64,000 bases of DNA from Telmatactis stephensoni (GCA_029948255.1 JALIZF010001668.1:496001-560000), one strand, 5' to 3'; shown: positions 1 to 12,060, counted from the stretch's first letter. Program-made: numbers and translations. The notes: generated by a model not told the origin, from the letters alone.

Positions 1-158
1 TGACGTTTGATGCTTTTTTCTCGGGTTGTTGCTCATATTTGGCACAAGCGCTTTATTTCTTGAGATTATAAAGGACTATGAAATAATTAGATCTGACATT
101 TTTTGGTGGAACTCGCGATCGGGTTGATATGCACATCGAGTAACACATCAAGTAGCAC

Positions 159-330
159 TTCAAGAATGTATACCTTTGTCAGGGGTTGCCTTGAGAGATG
201 AGGTGGACGTAAATTCATCCTTTTTCTTAATTTTCTAAAGCCGATTCATTGATGCTTTCATAAACACGGCCACCTTATCTCTCAAGACTAACTAATGCCC
301 ATCCTCCTGACAAAGGTTTGAATTCTTGAA
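159..330. repeat. Foldback (MITE-like) element
   Basis: Imperfect inverted arms of about 45 bp: the left arm contains ACCTTTGTCAGG and TTGAGAGATGAGGTGG, the right arm CCACCTTATCTCTCAAG and CCTGACAAAGGT. The outer ends read TTCAAGAAT and ATTCTTGAA. It has no coding capacity and no clear target-site duplication. It is probably a decayed non-autonomous DNA transposon. Confidence 0.6.
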
Positions 331-831
331 TTGCAGCTCATTTGCATTCAAAACAAAAGCGCAAGAAATCTGGTTTCAAGTGTTTGTGCAGGATATCGTA
401 CTTTGTAAAATTTATTTCTCTGGCCTGGTCTATGTTGTGTACAAAAACAAAAATCAGTACAGTCGTTTAATTTCAGATTGATTAATCGGCGTAGTTTGAT
501 TTCCTGTTTTTCATCCATTTATACCAACAAAATTTTGATTTAGAGTGGATCGTTTCTAAACAATGGGGTCAGGTTTTGTTGAAATTACTCCAAAAATATT
601 TCTCTTCAACAAAATCGCTTCAGAAAGCCAATTTGTAGCTGGATATAATTGGAGTAAAAGTTCCTAAAAAGCTATTGAAATTGAAAGCGATTCTAATTAA
701 AAAGTTGTGACCAAAAGTTTGTCAAGGCCGAATGCCTCCTGAATTTCTAATGAGCCACCTTAAGCCCGCCGCACACGTTGAGAAACTGCGTGAGGTTGCC
801 GTTAACGTGTACGTTCTATTAGAAAACGTAA
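331..831. other. Non-coding stretch, nothing recognised
   Basis: AT-rich sequence with no credible ORF, repeat array or RNA gene. The two overlapping 62-67 codon frames starting near 722-732 run on opposite strands through the foldback element that follows and are not treated as genes. Confidence 0.5.
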
Positions 832-1055
832 GCTTTACGTACATGGGAAAGGGCAGACGGCAGAGAGGATCCCGTGTCCTGCTTTTTTCCGTCGGGCGTT
901 GCCATTTAATTGCAAAGTGAGTCATTCAATTTCGCGTTCCGCGGCGCCGTAATGCAATGTCCTGCTCACGTTTAACTACCAAATGCGCGTCGCCAGTCGC
1001 GAAAAAGAATCCTCTCAGCCGCTTTGCCGTCTGCCTTTCCCGTATACGTTAAAGG
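832..1055. repeat. Foldback element, GC-richer
   Basis: The left arm (TACGTACATGGGAAAGG, then GCAGACGGCAGAGAGGATC) is mirrored on the right by GATCC-like AATCCTCTCAG, TTGCCGTCTGCC and TTTCCCGTATACGT. Arms are about 40 bp and imperfect. The interior is locally GC-rich compared with its surroundings. Probably a decayed MITE. Confidence 0.55.
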
Positions 1056-1598
1056 GGTACTGTCAGTAATGACTTCTACTACTAGTTTTACCATATTACC
1101 GCATTCAACATGCAAAAGATTTTCAAACCAAAGATACACGCATGCGCAGGCAAATTCTCTACATACTCTTTATAACAAGATCGCTCTTACACAAACGGTC
1201 GTAAAATATCAATTTTATTTCCTCCAATCAGTCATAAATAACCTCGATAGAAAAAGCTATCTACTAGAGTTACTCTTACGGGAGTGAGACTAAAAATTTC
1301 CATGTCCTCGACAAACAAAAACTTCGAACAAACAAAAATCTTCGAAAAAGTTTTACTTCATGGTACTTTAACTGGCAAACTCTGTAGCGGACGTTTAAAA
1401 GGGGAATTTTATATTCCAGGTCATGCTTACACGGTCAGTGTTTCAGTTTCTGGTAGCGTCGAGGGCCAATCCAACGATAAAGCAATAAAATATACATCAT
1501 GACAGTCAGAACTCGCTGTTGAAGCAGTTTAAGGCCAGTTGAAGCAGGTGAAGTTGTTAACCTTCCTGTTACTATTGTATATTATTGTATATACCCGT

Positions 1599-2009
1599 TC
1601 TGACTTAGACAAATTACAGAGAACAATGAACTCTGCCGCACGACTGATTACAGGAATTAAGAAATATGAACATATATCTGATGCACTACGTAATCTACAC
1701 TGGTTACCCATCGAGTGTAGAATTAAATTTAAGATTTTGTTACTGGTATACAAGTCCTTGAATGGCCTGGCACCTGATTACATATCTGCACTTACAGATG
1801 TTCGTCGACCTACCCGCTCTCTTCGATCGTCTGACAAGTTACTGCTTAATGTTCCAAAGATAAATACAGTTACTTATGGCCAGCGTACCTTCTCCTACGC
1901 AGCCGCAACACTCTGGAACTCCATACCGGAAAATATTAGAAACTCTGCATCAGTTGAAATATTTAAAACCAGACTCAAAACATTTTTCTTTAAAGAAACA
2001 TATTCATAA
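1599..2009 (+). pseudogene. LINE reverse transcriptase C-terminal fragment
   Basis: The frame from about 1599 to the stop at 2009 encodes the tail that follows the RT domain in Jockey/CR1/L2-group non-LTR retrotransposons. Diagnostic runs are LQRTMNSAARLITG, LHWLPIECRIKFKILLLVYK, LNGLAPDYI, and the terminal block with LWNSIPENIRN and FKTRLKTFFF. The RT catalytic palm and endonuclease are absent, so this is a 5'-truncated dead copy. An ATT-repeat tail follows at 2127, as expected for this kind of element. The open frame extends upstream to 1539, but residues 1-20 there do not look like LINE protein. A 60-bp sequence near 1500-1560 (GTTGAAGCAGG..AAGTTGTT) recurs at about 2330, on the far side of the insertion. 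Confidence 0.8.
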
Positions 2010-2125
2010 TTCATTTAATTGAAACATTTCTTTAAATTATAATTTACATTCTTTTTTTAAATATGTATATATATAAGTAGTTTTTGTAAACGCATCGAGA
2101 TTTTTAGATGCATACCAATCAAATA

Positions 2126-2253
<128 letters not shown>

Positions 2254-2373
2254 TGGACTGCTTTTGGGTAGACCATTCTAGCTAAGCAGTGAAATACTCG
2301 TCATGTCAGTCAATTGACTCTTTAAAGCCGGTTGAAGCAGGCCAAGTTGTTTTTCTTCCTCCTATTTTTGACT

Positions 2374-2636
2374 ATATAGCTATTGTAATTAACGTTGTCA
2401 CTGAAAAAAAGCCTAAAGGCTATAAAGCCTTTCAAATATCTTTTGTGTGCTAACAAACTTCTCTGTAGGCTATCTGAGAAATTAAGGAATATGTGTCCAA
2501 GTTGTAGAATTTGCAAGCATACAGGGAGTTTTTTATTGTAATGATGTCACGGTGATAAACATTTTTCATGATTCCGCTCTCAAGCTTTAGGCTTTAGGCT
2601 TTTTTCAGCGACAACGTTAATTGAATTAGCTATATA
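2374..2636. repeat. Foldback (MITE-like) element
   Basis: The left arm TATATAGCTATTGTAATTAA, then CGTTGTCACTGAAAAAAAGC, is mirrored on the right by GGCTTTTTTCAGCGACAACG, then TTAATTGAATTAGCTATATA. Arms are about 48 bp, the loop is about 165 bp, and there is no ORF. Confidence 0.7.
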
Positions 2637-3097
2637 CCTCTGGTCACCCTGCCGTAGAGCTGTGCATAGTAAATTCCCTTTTATGGAAGTGTGCATAGCA
2701 AAAGCTTATAACGAAAGTCAGGATTATCGTTTCTACTCTTTGAGTTTAGGGATTATGAAAATTGTGTGACGTAATCTAAAGGAGGTTTGGGTTGTTAATT
2801 TGTTCGAGCCCAAATCGTCGTGGAGGGTTAAAATGCACCTATATACTAACCCCCTGTTATTTCCAATTTTGATAAAAAGTCCGACCATTTCTAAGAACTT
2901 CTACGATAAAATCACTCGACTTGAATGAATTCCAAAGCTTATACAAAATTTTAAACATCGGAGAAAAGGGCCTTTGAATTTCCTGTGGTGGCACATTTGA
3001 GAATATATGGGAACTTGGTTGACTAATTCGATCGCTGAAGTGATGTAGATTTGAATACTTTGAATTTCATTCAAAGCTGTTGAAAACTGATTTTTCG

Positions 3098-3100
3098 TAT

Positions 3101-3135
<35 letters not shown>

Positions 3136-3148
3136 TTTTTTTTTTTTT
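3098..3148 (-). repeat. (AAAT)n tail of the minus-strand LINE
   Basis: About ten TTTA units followed by a T run on the plus strand, about 220 bp downstream of the LINE stop. On the minus strand this reads as an A-rich AAAT tail, the expected 3' end of the LINE at 3368-5065. Confidence 0.75.
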
Positions 3149-3367
3149 AATTCAATATTTTAACAGGAGCATCTAATTTAGCTGTAGCTAGTTTAAATAG
3201 AGTCCTGTGTAACACAATAGAATCACAAAATTACGGAATAAAGGAAAAACAATACATGACAAATTCACTTAAATTATACTGATACAATTAAAACATATTC
3301 AAAAAACAGGATTTTGCGCTTCAAATGTCGCTTAGGCTAGATCTTAGGTTCTTCGCGGTTTAGGATT

Positions 3368-5065
3368 TTAACGCTTGAAGTGTCGTTTTGCCTTGATCTT
3401 AAATTCTTCGAGGGTCAAACTTTGTCTTATTGCTGATGGAAGTTGGTTGAATTTGCGCGCCCCATTTATGCGAAAGCTACCTTGGTACTTAGTAGTCTTG
3501 GCTAAAGGAATGCGCAGTAAATCTCGATGTCTAGTGCGATAGCTATGAATTTCCCTGGCATGCTTGAATTCACCAATGAGGTAGTCTGGGGCTAAGCCAT
3601 TAATTGATTTAAAAACTAAGATCGACGTAAGATAGTCTCGTCGCTTTTGCAAGTCAGGCCAGCTGAAGATGTTAGGCAAGTCAGCATACTCAACAATTCT
3701 GCCTTCAATGATACTAGCAGCTCGCCGATGGAGTTTGTCCAAGTACGCTTTGTTGCCCAGGCCACAACTGTCCCAGACACTGCAACAATAGTCAAATAAT
3801 GGTAGGACCATTGCACAATAAAGTGTAATACATGCGTGCCTAGGTAGAACTTTGCGTGCCCTGCGCAACATGCCTAGACGCGATGATATCTTTTTCCCTA
3901 TGTATTCAATATGATCTTTCCAAGAGAGATTTTGGTCTACTATAACTCCTAGGTATTTAAACTTTTCTACCCTTTCAAGATTATGACCATTTGCTTGAAC
4001 TGAGAAATTACTGACAGGAGCAAGTCGCTGGTGCGTACCTATCAACATCATTTTAGTCTTGTCAATATTCAAAGACAAAAAATTAGCGCGCAGCCAATAT
4101 ATGACGTTAACTAGGTCTAGGTTTAGATTATTCTCTATTGTTGGAACTGACTTACTGGCAAAATAAAGTAGCGTGTCATCAGCATATAACTCTACATTAC
4201 AGATGTTAACAGCGCGAGGGAGATCATTCACATACATTATAAATAATAGCGGGCCTAAAACGCTACCCTGGGGCACCCCAAAAATGACCGGTTGATGGTC
4301 AGAGCTAATACCATTTATGCATACGCTTTGCGACCTTTCTGTAAGGTAGGATTTAAACCATTGCACGGCAGATCTATTAAAGCCAAAAGCAGATAGCTTA
4401 TCTAATAATAGATTGTGGTCAAGAGTGTCAAAAGCTTTGCTTAGATCCAAGAAAACAAGTCCAGTGAGTAGGCCATTATCAATATTGTTCAGGATAGTGT
4501 TTGTCATATGTGTAAGGCAGGTAGTTGTAGAATGCAGTGGTCGGAAGCCAGACTGAAGGTGAGATAGGAGTTTGTGTTGTTGTAAATAAGAATATACCAT
4601 CTGGTGCACAGCTCGTTCAAGGATCTTTGAGAACACTGGTAGCACAGATATCGGTCTATAATTAGAGGGGTCCGTCCTAGGTCCAGACTTGTGTATTGGC
4701 GTGACCATTGCGTGTTTCCACTCTGACGGTACTGTGCCCTCAGATAACGATCTATTCATGAGAACAGTTAGAGGCTTCGCAAGGACCTCGGCACCATCCT
4801 TGAGGAGGCGTGCTGGAATATCAACGAAGCCTGTGGATTTGTTGGTCTTTATTGCCTTCAGCTGCTTGAGTATAAATTCTTCAGATATTGGTGATAGCCT
4901 GAAGACCGCTGTTGGGCTAACTTGGAGGCGCCTTAGCACTGGAAAGATGGAAGTGGTAAGAAGTGTTTCACGAAGGCACACAATAACAGCTTTATATAGG
5001 TAAAAAAAGCCCAGCAAAAGCTTCAATTCCGAAGAGTCTGAAGTCGGAGTGAATAAATTTTGCAT
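3368..5065 (-). pseudogene. LINE ORF2 remnant: reverse transcriptase, 5'-truncated
   Basis: A 565-codon open frame with the RT domain of a non-LTR retrotransposon, Jockey/CR1/L2 group. RT blocks appear in order: SNYRPISVLPVFSKILERA (about residue 135), SGFRPLHSTTTCL, VFLDLSKAFDTLDH (about 207-220, first catalytic Asp), GVPQGSVLGPLLFIMYVNDL (about 264-283), the catalytic LYADDTLLYF (about 295), FKYLGVIVDQNLSW, and a C-terminal region with LNGLAPDYL and FNQLPSAIRQ. The RT palm is intact and the frame is open to its stop. The N-terminal apurinic-type endonuclease is missing and the first 40 or so residues do not look like LINE, so the copy is 5'-truncated and cannot move by itself. It sits inside the long-TIR element 2829-5271. 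Confidence 0.9.
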
Positions 5066-6602
5066 AAAAGACTTTTGAAAGGAACAAAAGTGTGTGACGT
5101 CTATCCAGGCTTAAGTTTTTTGAAAGTGTTCCATGGAACTCCAAACTTTAAAATTGTGTAAAAATTTCGGAATTCAAATTGCGTAATTTTTTCGTTCAAG
5201 TCCTTAGTAATGCTCCAACTTTTCGTCAAAAAGGGAAATATCAGGGGGTTAGGTGCACTTTAAAACTTGCTGTTACTGGTGTATAAAGAAATTCGCTGGA
5301 CGGGATTTTGAGAAAATGGAAAAAGTGTGATATTTTTGAAAAGGCGTCATTTGGGACGTCCAGATGCTTTAAGTTAAATTTTTTTTGGCGAGGTTATTTT
5401 TAAGTTACGGACGTACGCGTGCTTCCGACACAAGTATTATGAATTGAGTAGGCAATGTTGGCCATATTTAAATAGTTTTTAAATCGGTTCAACCGTTACT
5501 GCTCTGTCAGTGATGCTGTACGTGTTTGAGCATAAACATTTTTGTTCTCATTTTTTCGATCGACGTAAAATCGGCTCGGAGGATTTTCTTTTGGCAGCTT
5601 TACAGCATGGCTAAGGACCTAATAAGCTTGTATACGATGTTTCAAATAAATTGTACGATATTAAATAAGATTTGGCTGAAAGGAATATGTAAAAATAGTC
5701 TCGTTTGAATATCGACTAGCATTGACATATGAGGCTTCTAAATACGCCATTAAAATTTAGAATAATTGAAGTAGTTTTGGTGAAAAGGACGATGAAATTG
5801 ATGCATTATTGGCGCTAAGAGAGCGAGTTAAAAATTTTGCCAATTTTCGTTTGAATTATGTAGGAGTCACCTTAAGACGGCTTTAGTAGGGCATACAAAT
5901 GGTGGTAATTAGAGACATTAGAAGGCAACTTTTATGAGTAACGATGGTCAATTTCATCTAAAATTCAATTACTGCGTGCCAGTGACTCGATAATGAGGCA
6001 AGGATTTCGCCGGATAATGAGCTAGGGGCAAATTTACAAAGGAAAGTGCAAAAATGAGTTAAGTGACAAACAGATTATGGTCTCTAAAAATACATCTGGT
6101 CAATATTTTGACCTGACCAGAGGGCTTTGGTAGACGAGATGTTCATCTACCTTCAAAAAATTTTTTTTCTCGTTTGTGGTTTGAATCCACGATGGGAATA
6201 AAGTTTGAATATGACCTAGTTTTCGGATGATTTATTTTGTATGCGATCAGTTACCGTGTCGTGTTTAGTCATATGTTTTGGCAATCTACAGTGGCAAATT
6301 GTCTATTACCAAGGGCGAATTATTAACTTTGGATGAAGACTGCCTCGAGCAAAAAAAATGTTTCTGCCCTCATTCTTAGATCGAGTGAGAATTAGTAATG
6401 TAATGAATTGAACTGTTTAGTCTTCAAGATCCGGCAAAGAGTTCCCGCACACATATGCTCCCCCGTGAAAACATTAGGACCAATCATAAGCAATCTTACT
6501 CAAACATGAATACTTATAATGAGTCAACTTTGAAAACTGAATTTAAAATTTCGTTAATGAGAAATGTCCACGAAACATTCTACCCTATGTTATCTTATCT
6601 TA

Positions 6603-6791
6603 GGGGGCGTTTACATGACACTAGGATCATCCTAGCAGGCGACTCATCCTACCTGCTTACTGCATTCTGTTTAATAGGATGATCCTAGTACCCGAAGTGA
6701 AGACACAAATTGCCATGTAAACAGAATGTAGTATAGCAAGTAGGATGATTCGCTTGCTATAGGATGATCCCAGTGTCATGTAAACACCCCC
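6603..6791. mobile_element. PIF/Harbinger-like MITE with TTA duplication
   Basis: The TIRs begin GGGGGCGTTTACATGACACT and end in the complement of GGGGGTGTTTACATGACACT. Each side is flanked by TTA (6600-6602 and 6792-6794), the usual target of PIF/Harbinger elements. The mirrored locus in arm 2 (about 22975-23000) reads straight through as an empty site (ATCTTATCTTGGGGCTTGC on the minus strand). The insertion is therefore younger than the duplication. It has no ORF. Confidence 0.85.
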
Positions 6792-6943
6792 TTAGGGCTT
6801 GCATTAGCGTTTCTATTACATCGTCAGTTAAACAGTCCATCTTATTGGATAAAACATCTGATGAAATTATCATAATTTCTTATTTTCTTGTCTGATTCTC
6901 CATTAAAGATAACTCTTCTGAGTTTAAATACAAAAAGAAAAAG

Positions 6944-7049
<106 letters not shown>

Positions 7050-7216
7050 AAAACTTCTTTGCGATTAACATTGAAAGTTGGAAGTACTCCACGTATATGA
7101 ATACACTTACAGTATAATATTGCAATATTCTGACGTAGAACAGAGAACTCACATTTTCTGCCAAGCTATATAGAAAGTTTGGTAGTTCTTACAAGGTCCA
7201 TTGTGGCTTAAACAGA

Positions 7217-10200
7217 ATGGATGTTAGGGATACTTTATTTTACTTGATTTGTAACCTTTTATGTTGTTCCATGGTCATCAATGGTCAGAATTATGAGATT
7301 ATCCACTTCGATGCAGCCAACGCCTCGACACTCACTCGAGATGCTGGACAAGGCTTTTTAAACTTTGACGAACAGAAGAATAAATATTTGAACATCGCAC
7401 CCATCAAAGTCCTTCAAGTCAAGACAGAAAAAGTTTGCTCAATACGCTGTGTAGCTGAGTTGCAATGCGTGTCTTTTAACTTTGCCAAGTCTGCCAGTTC
7501 CAGTGGAGAGTATCAGTGTGAGTTGCTTGCGACAGACATGTTCAACAACCCCGACAATTTAAAGAACAACGCAAACTTCCATCACTTTGCTTTAAAGGTG
7601 AGTCTTATAATAGTATGCAGAAGTATTCCGCCTGTTCTAATTTTTTACTTATTTTATACATGAAATCAAGACCAAATGTTTATCTTCACCCTGCAAGAAC
7701 AAAGGAGTTTGTATTCCAAACTACAGCACCGATACCTATATCTGCAAATGTGAAGCACTGTTCATAGGGAATCATTGTGAAATTGGTAAGGCATTTTATA
7801 TAGGTTACTCCGAGACTCATTTTTGTTTGTTTGCTTCAAATTAACTTATTTACAGGACGCCAATATTTCGACAAGAACATCTGGCAGCATTTCTTGCTAA
7901 TCCCCTGAAAACGTCAGAACGAAAAAGTTCTTTTTGTTAAAGATTATTTCATTAATATAACAATGTACTGAATAATGAATTGTACAGGCGTTGCCCTATT
8001 CTTTAGTCTGTGCCGGGTCACTACGAAAAGCGCCGGAATAATCGAAGAAAAACTAGGAAAACAGATCGAAAAATTAAATTCATATATAATAAGAATTCGC
8101 CTCGCTTATTTGAAAAAAATATCTGAGAAAGCGGTTTTAGAGCCAACTCCTTCCTCAGGTAAAATTTGAGTCCTTTATAAAGTGGCGACTCTTTTGTATA
8201 GTAAATCGTTAGTACTGATGTGTTGTCATCCTTGATTCTTGTTGCACTTACAACATTCAAAATTTCTCAGTGTCAGCTCAAGTTTCCTCCATTGTCTTTT
8301 ACATTTTCCGCTCTAATTTTTATCACCATAAGGGGAAAGACAGTGTGAAGGACAATTTTAGTAAGTTCACGTTGATAGTACACAGGGAGCCCAAACTCGA
8401 CACAATGTTTTTGTTGTAAGTGACATCGCGCAGAATGGCTTTTGTTTTGAGGACATACCATCGGAATTCATTATAGAGTATTTACTGATAATTCAGTACG
8501 TACAATTGCCCTGTAATATCCCAGAGAAATCAATCACAAACCAGCTATCAGCAAGTTTTTGTTGGTTTGTTTGTTTAGTTAATTTAGTTCGGAAAAAATG
8601 AAAATTTAGTGCAAATTTGAGTTTTCAAAAACAGCGTTAAAGTGCCCATAACCCCTAATTTGAAATATTGATAATTATTTCTCTATGACAGCTGGATGGT
8701 TTAATATTCTTGAATTAGGATGTCTACGTTCTGAAAAATAAGCATTTGAAATCTGAAAATGTAAATGAAGTGACATCATCCCAAGAATTTGCCAAATTTT
8801 GTTGCTTTCGAGTGAAGTAGCAAAAATATTCACCGTACTTAGCTTTGTACTTTAGCAATAAAAATGATCTACAAATGGAAAACTAGTAAGATTAATATCA
8901 CTAGGTTTTTTGTATATAGAGGGATTTCACAACATACATCTGTGGTCAAAATAATAGAGATTTTTTCCCAAGAGAAAGAAAATCTTTTGTTATTCAAAAA
9001 CTTTCTATTGCACTTGCCACAAATATGGCTGACATGAAATCCCTCTATACAATAATTCCTGGGTTGATGTCACTTTTTTTTGCATTTTTAGATTTTAAAT
9101 GCTTAAACCTCAGACAGGAGATATCTATATATGGAAAAATATTAAAGCATAAAGCATTTTCATTCATGAAGAAACGGTTATTACAATTTTAAATTAGTGG
9201 TAAGGTGCACTTTTAACTGACATAAAAACTACGTAGTTCTGATCACAAAGGAACTCTTTTAAAGAAAAAAGACAAAAATGTTTCAGTTAGGTAGAATTTT
9301 TTAGTATTTGACCGAAATTTCTTGAAACTTAGGGATATAGAAAAGATTACCACCGCGGAATCGCTGAGTCGAAAGATATGAATTTTTGAAAATTCAAATG
9401 TCCGCCATTTTGTTTCTAAAATTAGAATTGCGGATTCATGAATATTCAAAAATTCATATCTTTCGGTTCCGTTATAGAATTGAATTATTTTTTCAGTTCT
9501 GAAACCCTCTCCCACAGGTCTTTCAAATGTGCTAGTCTAAATTTTCCTTTGACCAGTTTTTTAAATTTTCCCGCCAAAATGATGACGTCATTTTCCCGCC
9601 AAAAATAACGCAAATCAATAAAGGTAAAACAAACAACTTTTGAGATTTGGTGAACTCTTCTATCTCCCTAAGTTTCAAAAAATTCGATTAAATACCAAAA
9701 AATTCTACCTAAATGAAACATTTCAGACACATGCTAGCCCGACGTGCATATAAATGCACGAATCCCCACTAAATGTTATCATTTCTTAATAGTTTTGTCA
9801 CCTAACTCGCTTAACTACGGGAAGGTGAATATACCTCAGTTTGAGTTATAAATACTCCCTTCAACAGGTTGTGCCAAGCCTTTAGGACTAGAGGATGGGA
9901 CCATACCAAACTCTGCCATGACAGCATCGTCCAATTATAAAGGCGACCATAAAAGGGCTTCACAAGCACGTTTGCGCGCTAAAACGCATTGGCGTCCTGC
10001 CGGCGGAGCTGGTGAATGGTTGCAAGTAGACTTGCGTAAAGTTATGGCTGTTACCAAGGTCGCCACTCAAGGAAAACCTAGCGGAGATAAGAAATGGATA
10101 AGCAAATACTCCATCAGCAGTAGCACAGACAAAAAATCTTGGCAAAAGTATAAAGAGAATGGAGTTGTGAAGGTATCTTAGTGATCTGTGTCTACTAGAT

Positions 10201-11101
10201 ATGACTTAGAAAAACAGAAAAACACTGGGAGAAATTTTGGTCTTGTACGTATTTTTAAAGAACACTGCGAAGCAGGTCGGTGAGAGTAATCGATTGTATT
10301 GTGTTGTATTGCATTGCATTGCAGTGTATGCTTGTATATTTGCACTCGGTTTAGTCTTTATTTGCACTGAAAAGCGCGCGGTCGTATAATTGTGTATTGT
10401 ATTGTATTGTATTGTATTGTATTGTATTGTATTGTATTGTATTGTATTGTATTGTATTGTATTGTGTTGTATTGTATTGTATTGTATTGTATTGTACATG
10501 TATTGTATTGTATTGTATTGTATTGTATTGTATTGTATTGTATTGTATTGTATTGTATTGTATTGTATTGTATTGTATTGTATTGTATTGTATTGTATAC
10601 CCATCGAGATTTACTCATTAAAAATCCATTCAGTAATTAAATTTTCGTTCGATCAATGCTCTCAGCCAATCAGAAGCCGCGTATCGCTTTTGTTCACGTG
10701 TGTGAGAAACGATACGTCCAATCAGAAGCGACTTCATTTCTAATGAAAAGTTTTCTTCAAACTAGCTCCTCTCAGCACTTTTTACCGAAGAATTTTCAAG
10801 CTCGACAAAATATCAACGTTGAGTAAGCAAAACTAAATCAAAGCGCCCTTGTTCTTCGAGCTAGTTCAACGTTGGCTGAAGTAACAAAGCGCGCGTCTAG
10901 GTGAAAAGTATCTCCTTCTAAAGTGCGCCTTACATATGTATTTTTGATTTTTAGATATTCGATGGAAATGTTGACCAAAAAACTGTTGTTACAAACAGTT
11001 TTAAAGAGAAAATTGTCACACGATATATCCGTCTAATTGTAGAAGTTTATAATGGATGGCCGGTATTGAGAATGGAACTCTATGGATGCAAGTTACCCTG
11101 A
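7217..11101 (+). CDS. Secreted PAN-EGF-F5/8C (discoidin) protein, four exons (copy 1)
   Basis: Exons 7217-7597, 7671-7785, 9868-10172 and 10955-11101 join in frame (phases 0, 1, 0) to 315 residues. Donors are GTGAGT, GTAAGG and GTATCT; acceptors are CAAG, CAACAG and TTTTTAG. Residues 1-23 form a hydrophobic signal peptide. Residues about 28-127 form a PAN/apple-like domain (VCSIRCVAELQCVSF, then EYQCELL). Residues 129-165 form an EGF-like domain with six cysteines (CLSSPCKNKGVC, YICKC, GNHC). From about 166 to the end is an F5/8 type C domain, from GCAKPLG through GEWLQVDL to ELYGCKLP, with the usual terminal cysteine pair. No membrane segment is seen, so it is probably secreted, binding matrix or cell-surface glycans or lipids by family analogy. 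The open frame running on from exon 1 to 7663 is intron read-through. A convergent mirror copy lies at 17555-22667. Function beyond the domains is unknown. Confidence 0.88.
8638..9215. mobile_element. Foldback element in intron 2 of copy 1
   Basis: Left end AAAGTGCCCATAACCCCTAA and right end TTAGTGGTAAGGTGCACTTT form imperfect TIRs, with mirrored sequence continuing inward for about 150 bp (TTTGAAATCTGAAAATG against TTTTTAGATTTTAAATGC; AAGTGACATCATCCC against GGGTTGATGTCACTT). No ORF. It was not found in arm 2. Confidence 0.65.
9275..9725. mobile_element. Foldback element in intron 2 of copy 1, with inner palindrome
   Basis: The left arm (TTTCAGTTAGGTAGAATTTT, ATTTCTTGAAACTTAGGGA) is mirrored at 9645-9725 (TCCCTAAGTTTC, AAATTCTACCTAAATGAAA). 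A second inverted pair lies inside (GAAAGATATGAATTTTTGAA near 9370 against TTCAAAAATTCATATCTTTC near 9450). Arm 2 keeps only one end of it (about 19290-19400), so the element predates the duplication and was cut down on one side. Confidence 0.65.
10393..10599 (+). repeat. (TATTG)n pentanucleotide microsatellite
   Basis: About 40 near-perfect TATTG units, interrupted by one GTGTTG variant and one ACATG, in intron 3 of copy 1. The cyclic YCIVL and YNTIQ frames on both strands are repeat translations, not proteins. Arm 2 has no equivalent run. Confidence 0.95.
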
Positions 11102-11202
11102 GTCCGCCGCTTCGTGCCTCACCATCCAACAAGAAAAAAGTTCAAAGAATCGAGAACCAAAGCGAAAATTGCTGATCAATGTGTTTCTCTGGGCATACAA
11201 CT

Positions 11203-11326
11203 TAATCAGGAAGAGGATAACGAGAAGATTTCATTAATTTTGCTGTCGATGGTCATTGGATGACGACCGAAATATTAATTCCATTAAACTTTACTGATAA
11301 ATCTTCTTGTTATCCTCTTCTGAATA
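11203..11326. repeat. Small foldback element
   Basis: The left arm CAGGAAGAGGATAACGAGAA and right arm TTCTTGTTATCCTCTTCTGA enclose about 60 bp. Present in arm 1 only, just after the gene. Confidence 0.7.
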
Positions 11327-11659
11327 TAAATTAACTAGATGATATAATCAGTATAAACAATATTAGAATGATGATGATGATAGTAATTATGATGACAGTA
11401 TCATAATATTAATGTTAACAGCACAGCAACAGTGTATATGTAAAACAATGTTATCAGCATCAATGATAGTATCACTGATCAATATGATGATAGTATAATG
11501 ATGATAATAGTAATGATGATGACAATGCAGATCAAAATATTAATGTTAATTAGCACAACAATAGTAAATGTATACTGTGTTTTGATTGTAATTTTAAACA
11601 GTAATTTGTAGTATAGTAATTTGTAGGGCTGTAATTTATAGTGTATTTTAAAATTAATT

Positions 11660-11820
11660 TTCATGGTATGGACTGTGTAGCGGCAGCCCAAGGCGCCATC
11701 CTATGCTCACAGTCTACCATGCATGTTATATGTTTTTGTAAAGTGCCTAGAGCAGATTTTGGATAGGCGCCATATATATATATATATAAATGTTCATTAT
11801 TATTATTATTATTTATTATA
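11660..11820 (+). mobile_element. SINE/LINE 3' end with ATT tail
   Basis: The motif series AAAGTGCCTAGAGCAGA, then GGATAGGCGCCATATAT, then a TA run and ATT units ending about 11818, is typical of the 3' end of an L2/RTE-type LINE or a derived SINE. No coding sequence remains. It lies between the arm 1 gene and the inner MITE and was not found at the matching place in arm 2. Confidence 0.6.
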
Positions 11821-11829
11821 TCGCGCGCC

Positions 11830-12060
11830 ATATCCGCACAAAAATTCACCGTTCTAAAAATCCTAGCCTCGAACCTAGAAGCTGAGACCAAACTGCTCCT
11901 GCGTTACTGGTAACAATTGGATTTTCATTTATTGTATCTCTAAATGCGCTACATATAAATCGCCTCTGGAATACCAAGAATTTGTTTTGGTGGCCGTTTG
12001 AAACATCGTCGTACACACGCTTCTTTAAAATCATTCAATCAGCAAATTTCCCAATGTTCA
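11830..12060. mobile_element. MITE family with GCACAAACATTGACCC ends, copy 1 (decayed)
   Basis: It matches the elements at 16481-16775 and 25186-25413. Shared blocks are CGCACAAAAATT at the end, AGAAGCTGAGACCAAA, and CCAAGAATTTGT..TGGCCGTTTGAAAC internally. This copy is the most diverged. It lies at the inner end of arm 1, mirroring the copy at the inner end of arm 2. Confidence 0.65.

Larger units (their letters stand above)
2829..5271. mobile_element. Long-TIR element split by a LINE insertion
   Basis: Sequence at 2829-2980 (AAAATGCACCTA, AACCCCCTGTTATTTCC, TGAATGAATTCC) is mirrored at about 5120-5271 (GGAATTCAAATTG, GGGAAATATCAGGGGGTTAG, GGTGCACTTTAAAA). This gives arms of about 150 bp at roughly 70-75 % identity. 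Everything between them is LINE sequence, so the LINE inserted into the centre of an older non-autonomous element. The outer right end coincides with the start of the large inverted-duplication arm. Confidence 0.65.

Noticed and set aside
722..925. Two overlapping 62-67 codon frames on opposite strands
   Set aside because: They lie in a foldback element, show no domain-like sequence, and mirror each other.
10206..10743. Several overlapping YCIVL- or YNTIQ-repeat proteins
   Set aside because: All are frames of the TATTG pentanucleotide repeat on both strands.
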